The position numbers and the translations under genes are program-made. Below, piece after piece: positions 23,562-31,863 of a stretch of DNA of 64,000 nt. The stretch comes from Bdellovibrionia bacterium (lineage in GTDB: Bacteria > Bdellovibrionota > Bdellovibrionia > Bdellovibrionales > JAGQZY01): assembly GCA_030424715.1 (NCBI GenBank), contig JAUHWH010000002.1, positions 62,001 to 126,000 of the forward strand, written 5' to 3'. How positions within the stretch are numbered: the stretch's first letter is position 1; the number at the start of each line of letters is the position of its first letter. The notes beneath the pieces were generated by a model. The model searched no databases, had not been told where the DNA came from, and saw only the letters and a program-made list of their open reading frames with translations.

Positions 23562-25679
23562 TTGAAATCTCTGGTTTTAATTATCCTACTATTGGCGGCT
23601 CCTCTGGGAGCCCAAGAGTTTGTGCCCACGGTGGTTATCGAACAGCATGGGCCCCACGAGTCCCCCATTGATGCCTTTTCGGTTTTTAAAACTGAAAAAG
23701 TGTCGCCTTTAAAACTAAAAGCGGCGGATCGACAAAATCTTTCTGATGTTGTCCAGGATCAACCGGGGATCGATTCACAAGTTTACTGTGCCAATTGTGG
23801 AGCGAAGAGACTGACTATCAATGGACTGAAGGGCGAGCACACCTCGATCCTCATTGACGGTCTCCCTTTGCATTCGGCGGTATCCAGCTTTTATGGAGTG
23901 GACAATGTACCCGTCAACGGGATTGCCGATATCATGGTCATGCGAGGGGCAGGTGCCTCTTTAACTAACCCTGAAGCCATCGGCGGCACACTCGACATCC
24001 AAACCGTGGACCCACTGAATTCCAAAAGCAATTATCTGACTTCGGTGGGTGTCGACGACCGGACTCATGGCAGGAGTCAGAATCATCAAATCCTATACAG
24101 TCATCCGTCCAGTAAAGGCTGGGGATTTGTGGTGGGGGGGCAGTTTGCTCGAACAGAGACCTGGGATGAAGATAACAATTTGATTGCCGAAAGTCCGCAA
24201 CGAGAGAACCAGTCCGCCATGGCCAAAGCTCGTTACCTACTGGGTTCAAAAAGTGACTTTACGGCGCGCGTGGGATACTCGACTCTTAATATTCTGGGTG
24301 GTTACTGGGACCCAACAAAGCCCTCGCGCGTGCGCCCCCTCGCCGCACGAGAAATCGATTTTCAAAATAGCAGCGTTGAGGATCGGTTCATCGGAGATCC
24401 TGCCCAGATCACCGATTGGATTCGCCTCGAACGCCAAGAGTCGGCTCTGACAGGTACCCACTATATCTCTGACTCCCTCACCGCCAACTGGAAGTTGGGT
24501 CAGGCCAGGCAAGAGCAAAAGGCCATCTATCAGCATGGCTTTGATTACGCCAACATCGATCACCTGGTGGTCGGCGATGCCAACATCAAATACTCACTCA
24601 AAGATTCTCACTTCCTCACTTGGGGCCTGTTTTTTAAAGATCAGCGTTTACGATCCGAATCCGCCGTTTTGTTTTCACCGCCGCCGGCTCTTAATTTACG
24701 CAGCGACTCTTTTAACTTTTCATCCTACGCCACTTACCTGCAGTACAGTTATCTTATCGGAGAAACCTGGGAATTTGATATTGCTCTGCGAGCGGATCAG
24801 ATTGGCGTGAACTGGCTTGAGTTGACCAACGAGGTTCGGGAGACGGTGTTGGCACCCCGCCTGCAAGCGCTCCATAATATCAACGAGCACTTAAGCCAGC
24901 GACTCTCCTATGGTTTAGGATACCGCGCACCCCTGACTTTTTTTGAATCTCAACACGGCAACGAAGAAAACGGCTACGAAGTCGCCATCACAGATTTAGA
25001 GAAAGCCCATTCTTTGGTTTACTCGTTGAGCTATAACAAACCGAACTACTACATCACCGGAAGCGTGCACTACACAAAACTACAAAACATGGCTTATGGT
25101 TTTGAAGAGGTCAACCAGCCCATCAAGTACCGCAACAGCCAGCAAGATTTTGAAATCGTGGTGGCCGATCTTTTGTTGGGTTACAAACCTACCGATTGGT
25201 GGCTGCTCGAGACCACTCTTGAGTCATTCCGCTACGACAACGACTACAAACGCTTGTTACCAACAGCAGCTATAGAAAGACGTCTGCAATTTAAGTCGGT
25301 TCTAGACTACAAAAAATGGAGTCACACCCTGAGGGCGATGGTCGTGGGCTCTCGTGACCTATCAAAATATGGCTCTTACAACGACCACTATGTAAACAGA
25401 AACCAAGCCGCCGAACCCGCCTTGGCACCCAATCTCGAAAAAAAGAATCAGAAAGCCCCTACTTGGTTCACACTTGATACCAGCCTGGGTTATGAATTTC
25501 ACAAAAGCTTCACACTCAACTTAGCTGTGAACAATCTATTGAATTACACCCAAGCGAGCACTGGAGACACGCCGGCAACATGGCATTGGCACTTCAATCA
25601 CGCCCACTACGACGGACTGCACACCTGGGGGCCCAATCAAGGGCGTCAATATCGTTTAAGTTTAAGCGGCACATTCTAA
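23562..25679 (+). CDS. TonB-dependent outer-membrane receptor, CxxC in plug
   Basis: A 705-residue receptor with a signal peptide, a plug domain (about 45-160) and a 22-strand-type barrel ending in Phe (RLSLSGTF). The plug has DVVQDQPGIDSQVYCANCG (CxxC at about 76-79) and INGLKGEHTSILIDGLPL. Near the C-terminus a His/Trp-rich loop HWHFNHAHYDGLHTWG could capture metal. The start is TTG at 23562 with AAGAAGG. With the His-rich lipoprotein and the tonB-Fur operon next door, metal uptake is likely; the metal is not shown by sequence. Confidence 0.88.
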   Translation: MKSLVLIILLLAAPLGAQEFVPTVVIEQHGPHESPIDAFSVFKTEKVSPLKLKAADRQNLSDVVQDQPGIDSQVYCANCGAKRLTINGLKGEHTSILIDGLPLHSAVSSFYGVDNVPVNGIADIMVMRGAGASLTNPEAIGGTLDIQTVDPLNSKSNYLTSVGVDDRTHGRSQNHQILYSHPSSKGWGFVVGGQFARTETWDEDNNLIAESPQRENQSAMAKARYLLGSKSDFTARVGYSTLNILGGYWDPTKPSRVRPLAAREIDFQNSSVEDRFIGDPAQITDWIRLERQESALTGTHYISDSLTANWKLGQARQEQKAIYQHGFDYANIDHLVVGDANIKYSLKDSHFLTWGLFFKDQRLRSESAVLFSPPPALNLRSDSFNFSSYATYLQYSYLIGETWEFDIALRADQIGVNWLELTNEVRETVLAPRLQALHNINEHLSQRLSYGLGYRAPLTFFESQHGNEENGYEVAITDLEKAHSLVYSLSYNKPNYYITGSVHYTKLQNMAYGFEEVNQPIKYRNSQQDFEIVVADLLLGYKPTDWWLLETTLESFRYDNDYKRLLPTAAIERRLQFKSVLDYKKWSHTLRAMVVGSRDLSKYGSYNDHYVNRNQAAEPALAPNLEKKNQKAPTWFTLDTSLGYEFHKSFTLNLAVNNLLNYTQASTGDTPATWHWHFNHAHYDGLHTWGPNQGRQYRLSLSGTF

Positions 25680-25810
25680 TCTTCGAAGTGCCCCCTATGG
25701 CGCGGCCAAAATTGAAGCAAATGCAGTACGCCTTATTTGACAGCCTCTGCCAGGCCTGGCCAAAGCGCCTGGGACTTGCTAGAGATTGTATCAGCAATGG
25801 GGGGAGTCCT

Positions 25811-26806
25811 GTGGAGATCACCAATCTGACAACTGGCAAGAAGATCAATGATGAAAAGCACGAACTGGCGCTGAACGTGCTGGAGGGTCTCTCTAAGCGC
25901 CCCAGAGGCCTGCCCTCGCGATTGTTTTACGATGATAAGGGAAGTGAGCTGTTCACCCAAATCATGGACTTGGAGGAGTATTACCCTACTAACTGCGAAA
26001 CCGAGATTTTGCAAAAACACAGTCCGGCCATCGCCAAGCATTTGGCCAATCAAGAGTTCAACTTGGTGGAGTTGGGTTGTGGAGATGGGGCAAAAACCAC
26101 GATCCTCATAGACAGTTTGATTGCGGAGAAAGCCGGTTTTAAGTTTGTACCCTTAGACATCTCCGAAGCCGCCGTGCAGTTTCTCCATAAAAATTTGCAG
26201 GAAAAATACCGAGACATTCCCTTTCCTATTCAAGGTTTGGTGGCCGAGTATTTTCAAGGCTTGTCCTGGCTGTCAGAAAACGCTAGTGCAAAAAATCTGA
26301 TTTTGTTTCTGGGATCCAACATTGGTAACCTCAACAAGCCCATGGCGCTGCGATTTCTGCGCCACCTGTGGTACTCGCTGAACGACGGTGATTATGTTTT
26401 GATCGGCTTTGACTTGAAAAAAGATTTGGACATTTTGTATGACGCCTACAATGACAAAAAAGGAGTGACTGCGGAGTTCAATTACAATGTACTGGATCGA
26501 ATAAACGCTTCGTTAGACGGAAACTTCGATCGCAGCCAGTTTCAGCACCAGGGCCTTTACAACGTACAAACCGGAGCTATGGAAAGTTACCTAATCAGCC
26601 AGAAAGCCCAGACTGTGCGATTGGGAGAACTGGATCGAGAGTTCCATTTTCAACCCTGGGAAGCCATCCATATGGAATACTCCTATAAATACTTACAGAC
26701 CGATATCACTGATTTGGCGGAGAGCACAGGGTTTCAAATTTTAGACAATTTTAAAGACGAGAAAGGCTACTTTGTGGACTCTCTATGGCAAGTGCGTAAA
26801 GAGTAG
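25811..26806 (+). CDS. egtD: L-histidine N-alpha-methyltransferase, EgtD-like
   Basis: A 331-residue SAM-dependent methyltransferase of the EgtD family. EgtD trimethylates histidine to hercynine in ergothioneine synthesis. Family blocks are SRLFYDDKGSELFTQIMDLE followed by EYYPTNCE, the SAM loop LVELGCGDGAKT, ILFLGSNIGNLN and YSYKYLQTDI. I choose GTG at 25811, after GGGGGGAG, because it gives the usual family length; longer frames from 25697 run into the spacer after the receptor. No egtB homologue is in the window, so the product may be hercynine or the next enzyme may lie elsewhere. Confidence 0.88.
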   Translation: MEITNLTTGKKINDEKHELALNVLEGLSKRPRGLPSRLFYDDKGSELFTQIMDLEEYYPTNCETEILQKHSPAIAKHLANQEFNLVELGCGDGAKTTILIDSLIAEKAGFKFVPLDISEAAVQFLHKNLQEKYRDIPFPIQGLVAEYFQGLSWLSENASAKNLILFLGSNIGNLNKPMALRFLRHLWYSLNDGDYVLIGFDLKKDLDILYDAYNDKKGVTAEFNYNVLDRINASLDGNFDRSQFQHQGLYNVQTGAMESYLISQKAQTVRLGELDREFHFQPWEAIHMEYSYKYLQTDITDLAESTGFQILDNFKDEKGYFVDSLWQVRKE

Positions 26807-26857
26807 CTAGGATTTTAGAGAAGACCTTATGTTAGAAACCCTCATGTATGGCTTATT

Positions 26858-29800
26858 TTATGGAGCGGCTAACTGAATTTCGGCCACACCAAAGAGACCA
26901 TTCTGCGAGAAAATAAACTCCAAGCGATCAAGGTTGGCATTGATACTCATGGTCTTACCGTCACAAGAGATTGTTGGCGACGGCCAAGTCAATGGGCTCT
27001 CAGTGGCGGCGTTAACGTCTCGTCGATAAATACGCCCGTCAGTGGCGCAGTAGTAGATGATGGGATCACCCGACTCCACCCGATAGGTGAAAGCGCGTAT
27101 GGATTTCTCAGTGTTCGTCAATGTCGAAATGTTACCCGCCTGCCCCGCCACAGACGGAATCGCTGCAATGCGATTTTGCCCTCTTCGAAGCACTAACCAT
27201 TGTGAATTCGTCGCGTCCCACTGAGAGCCACCTTGAGCTCCCCAAGCGTGTTGCGGAAAAACATTTGTTGTTTCCATATCGGTGCCATCCGCAGGGAGAG
27301 CACCGTTATTGGAGGGAGCATCAGCGCCGATAAAATGACGCTGAATAAAGGTCGTATTTTCAAAAGCTTTCACCATACCCTTCTCGTGAATACCGCTCCA
27401 GTGAGAGGTTGAAGCCAGGAGGCGCAAGTCGCTATCAAACCCCAACATCGACCATCCGATGTAGTGCACCCTAGGCGTCGAAGTCCCGTCAGCATCCCAG
27501 TAAGAGGAACCGCATCCCGTCAAAACGTTATCCCACACACCCGTGCTGCGATTGAGTTTGATGGGTTGAGCGCAACCGAAACCTGAAGTGCCCTGAATAT
27601 AGATATCATTTGTTACGGGATGAACGGCCAGAAATCGCGCCTGCGCCCAATTGTGAGACTGGAAACGATTTGTCGCTGCCACATTGCCCACGGCTGGTAC
27701 TCCGAGTGTTCCATTACCAGCGAGCTTAACGATATTCCCAGATCGGGGAACCTCCCATAGAAAACCGTGGATGTGATCGTTGATGACAATCTTGTCTCCC
27801 GCTGAAGGTTCGATCTGCTGAAGAGCTGGAAAGCGAATCGCTAATGGATTGGATATCGATTCAGACGACAAGGGTTGTCCAAATAACGTCTTTACTTTTC
27901 CATCAACAATAGTTCTAACCATGCCGTTGTCCAAAAGGTAGATTTGTTCGTTGCTGTCGACGAAAACATCTTCGATGGTGTTGTCACAAGATGTCGCTAC
28001 AGTGTCGTCCACACAGCGACCATAGACTCCCGAGCCAAACACCACCGTCCATGTGTTGGCGGCCTTGTCCAGCTTGTAAACTCTCTTGCAACGTTCGCTA
28101 AATGTATAGATGTTTCCAGCAGGTGATCGAAATTTTGTATCGCGGCCGTAGTTGTCGACACAACCCAAAGGACGATGGGGACCCGCACCAAAAGAAAGTC
28201 CCGTGTTTATATCAAAACTCACCGCATAGGCTCGTCGCCCTCCGGTAACAGGTTTATTAACACGAGCAAAATACTCAGTGACATTTCCGGCGCCGTCGAA
28301 ATCCAAACCGATACCATCAAACCGTTTATCATTTATTGTATCGGCGGCATCACCCAAACGCCCCACACCTGTTAGCTCAATATGATAAACCCTACCGTCT
28401 GAGACTTTAAAGTGTTTCAGGCGAAAACCAGAATCCGGTGTCGCGCCGGCACTGCCATCGGTAAAATAGAGATCGTTGTTCGGAGCAATCATAAAAGTGC
28501 TATGGGACGTGCCCAATGAGTAGGCTGATCCAAGAGTGCCGGAGGATGCACTGCCTCCACCACCGATTACGGTGTTTAAAGTGCCATCAGTCTCGACCCG
28601 TAAAATGCGATTGTGATCATAGATATAGAGTCGATCTAGCTTATCAATGGCAATGCGAGTCGGATTTCTCAGCGTGGCTTGGCCTGCGGGCCCACCGTCT
28701 CCAGTGAAGCTACCCGTTTTGGGGATATACGAAGTGAGTAGCCCCGTGCTGGGGTCTATTTTTAAAATCCCTCTTTTATAATCTTTAAAGTAAAAGACAC
28801 CATTGTTATCCACCACCAAAGAGTTGGGGTCACTGGCCTCATTGCTGACGAAGGAATAGAGCACTGCACTGGTCGCGCTTCCACCCAATCCGGGGTCCGT
28901 GTTTCCGGCAATGACATTAAAATTTTGAGTGTTCAAACCAGATGTACTACTCAGGGTTTTTAGACTGGCTGAATCCGTGACTTCGATTCTCACTTTAAAG
29001 TATCCGGCTGGAGCACCAGGGGAGGTCCAAACATAGCAGCCTGTAAAGGGAGAGCCGCTGGCCGTGCATCCCCCCGTAGCCTGGTTCTCTAACCCCGAAT
29101 CAATGACTGTAAAGGTTTGCTCATCGGTTGTGTAATACAGATTAATAGATCCTGCCGGCAAAGCATAGTCATCAGAGATGTGCCATTTGATGTAAACCGA
29201 CTGACCGCCCGAGAAACTGGTTTGCGCCACTGACGGCTGTGCCGTCGACGAATCGTCGTTGGTGGCGACGATGGCCGCAACAACGGGTGCCGTACCTGGT
29301 TCATATTGAATGGTGTAAAGATCGGTATTCAAGGTTCCATTGCCAGAGCTTGATAAGATGCTCACGTTACCGGCCTGATCTTTTACAAAGGCCTTTATGT
29401 TAAAAAAACCGGCACTAAATCCCAAAAGATAATTCGGTACAGTTGCCGTAACCGAAGTGGCGACCGATTGACCAAGAGACACGACGGATGTCCAACAAGA
29501 GTCCCCTGCTTGTGGTACGGTGGTCGACTTCATTAGACAAATATGAGAGACACCCGACAGATTGTCTTGGCTCTCCATGGTCGCACTCACATAAAAACTA
29601 TCGGTCATCAAAGCACCGCTGTTCACCTGTAGTGCAGTCGCATTGGGCGCCGTACTGTCCATGGTGAAATCAGAAGAGCTAGAAGCGTCAGCACAGTTTC
29701 CGGCCTTATCACAAGCATGCACTTGAAAACGAACCTGATTCGAGTCGATCTCTGGTAGAGTCCAAACATAGCTGCTTGTGTTGCTTTCACCGCTAGCAAT

Positions 29801-31795
29801 GTCTGTCCACGAAGCTCCGGAGTCAACAGAGTAACGAAGTGTTATTGGTGTCGCCAGCAATCCACTTCCGGCATCGGAGGCTGAGTAACTCACCGTTTTC
29901 TGATTGAGAGCGGGTATTTGACTGGAGTTTCCAGATAATGTTTGACCACCACTCAACGAAAAAAGACTCATCACTGGGGCGACTTGATCGACTTCTACTG
30001 AAAAACTACCGGCGACTGATATGTTACCTGCAAAATCCCTAGCGAAACTATAGATGGTGCGATTGCCATCACCTGCAGTAAGTGTCAGCGATCGATCCAC
30101 AACCGTCGAACAGTCTTGCCAGCGAAGATCGACCAAAGACGGCTCGGTGGCACTTTCGCTTAAGAAGATCTCTGAAGTGTCCGTGCAGTTTTGCGAGAGC
30201 ACCGACACCAAAAGTTGATTGCTGATAGCCGGCGTTTGAAGAGTCAATGAAGGCGCTGCCGGCTTTTGCGAGTCGATCGTCCAAGAGGGCGACTGCATAG
30301 TTGTGCTATTACCCGCCTGATCACTCACCACGAGACGCAATTGCACTTGTGATGAGTTCACAGCTGGCACCGTCCATGTGTGAGCGCCATCATCTGGTGA
30401 TCCACTCACAACACTTAGCCAATTGCTGCCGCCATCGATACTATAATCAATATTAACGCTGTCTTTCAGAGACTCGGTGGTGTTCCATTGAATATCAAAG
30501 CTTTGCCCGCCACGCAGATTCAAACTCGAAAAGTCAGAGACCCACTGCACTTGCGGGGCTGTGGCATCATAGTGAACGGTGACCTCGCGCGGAGTTTCAG
30601 AAATCTGACCTGCACTGTCACGGGCCCAGAGATGCAAACGTCGTATCCCCTCCGCTCCAGAAAGGCTAAATGTGAAGTCTTGGGTGCTGGCTTGGGCACA
30701 ATCCAATGAAGCATAAGAACCCTGGTCCGATGGCGCGGTATAAGATTCATTAGGACTGCTTTCAACTATGGTCAGACCGGAGAAGCTCTGGCAAAAAGAC
30801 GGACGCCCATCAACCATGGGTCCTGTGGCAAGGCGTAGGGACACCCCTTGTTGATTGGTTACCGCTGAGGATTGCCGCGTTAAGACCGGCGGCACGGCGG
30901 GCTGATCGTTACTAATTTCAATATTAAACGTGCGCTGTGCATAAGGTTTGGCAAAGTCAATAGCACCGGAACCATTGTCAGAACCGACAAACAACTGCAT
31001 GATGTGGTAACCTTGCTTGTCAGCCGATGGCTTGTAGAGCATTTGCTGGGAGGAAGACAAAACGTCACTTCCCAAGCGCCACATGAAGGCTGGCTGGTAA
31101 GTGGCGGACCAATGAACCACTGAGACGGCAAAAGTCGCCCCCACCCCTTCTTGCAACTGACTCTTGCTCACTGTGCGAACCAGTTTCGGGGGGGCGTCTT
31201 TAAGAGCTTGCAACTGGATTCCAAAGTCACTTTCAAATCGGGCTTTTAGCGTCGAATCTGAAGCCAATGTGGAAAAGGCCTGAGTCAAAGAACTCATTTC
31301 TCCGATCTTAGAAAAAAACTCATCCCACTGAGCTGCTGGCAAAGATTTTAGTTTTGATTGCGCTTCTGTTTCTAAAACCCAAGCCATCACTGTTGAGGTG
31401 TGACCAATGTTTTGGTTTTGAGCATTGGTAAGAAAACGTTGATAGAAAATGTCGTTGCATGAAAACTCAAGGAGGTAGCGGGTGGACGTCTCGCGAGAAA
31501 GCTTGATGGCTTCAGCGACGGCTGCACTCACTGATATTTGGAACTCTCCTCTCTCATCGATGGTGCCCGCACCCACAGGGGTGCGAGAGTCTCCGTCTTC
31601 TAACCTAAAAAGAGAGACTTTTTCACTGAGACAAGAGGATTGGCTCTGCAGACTCGCAGAATTATTGACCCCCTGCACTTTACCAGAGATCGACTCAAAA
31701 GAATTGGCAAACCCAACTTTAAGCTCTTCAGAACACCCCATCACTAAGAGGCTTCCGACGACCATTGCTACCCATTTTTTGAGGTGAAGTACCAT
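26858..31795 (-). CDS. Giant lipoprotein with Ig-like repeats and NHL-like propeller
   Basis: A 1645-residue surface or periplasmic lipoprotein with the lipobox LLVMGC at about 17-22. From about 390 to 960 it has a series of Ig-like beta domains, recognisable by repeats such as YSIDGGSNWLSV, AGNSTTMQS and AGNISVAG. From about 965 it has propeller-like segments (GVFYFKDYKRGILKIDPSTG, NPTRIAIDKLDRLYIYD). Large proteins of this build are typical adhesins or surface proteins; binding partner unknown. It follows ybbP by 69 nt on the same strand and may be exported or managed by that system. Confidence 0.82.
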   Translation of the reverse strand: MVLHLKKWVAMVVGSLLVMGCSEELKVGFANSFESISGKVQGVNNSASLQSQSSCLSEKVSLFRLEDGDSRTPVGAGTIDERGEFQISVSAAVAEAIKLSRETSTRYLLEFSCNDIFYQRFLTNAQNQNIGHTSTVMAWVLETEAQSKLKSLPAAQWDEFFSKIGEMSSLTQAFSTLASDSTLKARFESDFGIQLQALKDAPPKLVRTVSKSQLQEGVGATFAVSVVHWSATYQPAFMWRLGSDVLSSSQQMLYKPSADKQGYHIMQLFVGSDNGSGAIDFAKPYAQRTFNIEISNDQPAVPPVLTRQSSAVTNQQGVSLRLATGPMVDGRPSFCQSFSGLTIVESSPNESYTAPSDQGSYASLDCAQASTQDFTFSLSGAEGIRRLHLWARDSAGQISETPREVTVHYDATAPQVQWVSDFSSLNLRGGQSFDIQWNTTESLKDSVNIDYSIDGGSNWLSVVSGSPDDGAHTWTVPAVNSSQVQLRLVVSDQAGNSTTMQSPSWTIDSQKPAAPSLTLQTPAISNQLLVSVLSQNCTDTSEIFLSESATEPSLVDLRWQDCSTVVDRSLTLTAGDGNRTIYSFARDFAGNISVAGSFSVEVDQVAPVMSLFSLSGGQTLSGNSSQIPALNQKTVSYSASDAGSGLLATPITLRYSVDSGASWTDIASGESNTSSYVWTLPEIDSNQVRFQVHACDKAGNCADASSSSDFTMDSTAPNATALQVNSGALMTDSFYVSATMESQDNLSGVSHICLMKSTTVPQAGDSCWTSVVSLGQSVATSVTATVPNYLLGFSAGFFNIKAFVKDQAGNVSILSSSGNGTLNTDLYTIQYEPGTAPVVAAIVATNDDSSTAQPSVAQTSFSGGQSVYIKWHISDDYALPAGSINLYYTTDEQTFTVIDSGLENQATGGCTASGSPFTGCYVWTSPGAPAGYFKVRIEVTDSASLKTLSSTSGLNTQNFNVIAGNTDPGLGGSATSAVLYSFVSNEASDPNSLVVDNNGVFYFKDYKRGILKIDPSTGLLTSYIPKTGSFTGDGGPAGQATLRNPTRIAIDKLDRLYIYDHNRILRVETDGTLNTVIGGGGSASSGTLGSAYSLGTSHSTFMIAPNNDLYFTDGSAGATPDSGFRLKHFKVSDGRVYHIELTGVGRLGDAADTINDKRFDGIGLDFDGAGNVTEYFARVNKPVTGGRRAYAVSFDINTGLSFGAGPHRPLGCVDNYGRDTKFRSPAGNIYTFSERCKRVYKLDKAANTWTVVFGSGVYGRCVDDTVATSCDNTIEDVFVDSNEQIYLLDNGMVRTIVDGKVKTLFGQPLSSESISNPLAIRFPALQQIEPSAGDKIVINDHIHGFLWEVPRSGNIVKLAGNGTLGVPAVGNVAATNRFQSHNWAQARFLAVHPVTNDIYIQGTSGFGCAQPIKLNRSTGVWDNVLTGCGSSYWDADGTSTPRVHYIGWSMLGFDSDLRLLASTSHWSGIHEKGMVKAFENTTFIQRHFIGADAPSNNGALPADGTDMETTNVFPQHAWGAQGGSQWDATNSQWLVLRRGQNRIAAIPSVAGQAGNISTLTNTEKSIRAFTYRVESGDPIIYYCATDGRIYRRDVNAATESPLTWPSPTISCDGKTMSINANLDRLEFIFSQNGLFGVAEIQLAAP

Positions 31796-31863
31796 ATAAT
31801 ACTATCGGATTTTACCGCTAGACCTTTAGCATGATCTCATATCGGTACAACGCCAAAATAGCA

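Noticed and set aside
22770-25679. Copper rather than zinc as the receptor substrate
   Set aside because: Not disproved, but the His-rich regulator and tail fit zinc at least as well. Sequence alone cannot decide, so no specific metal was placed in the gene names.
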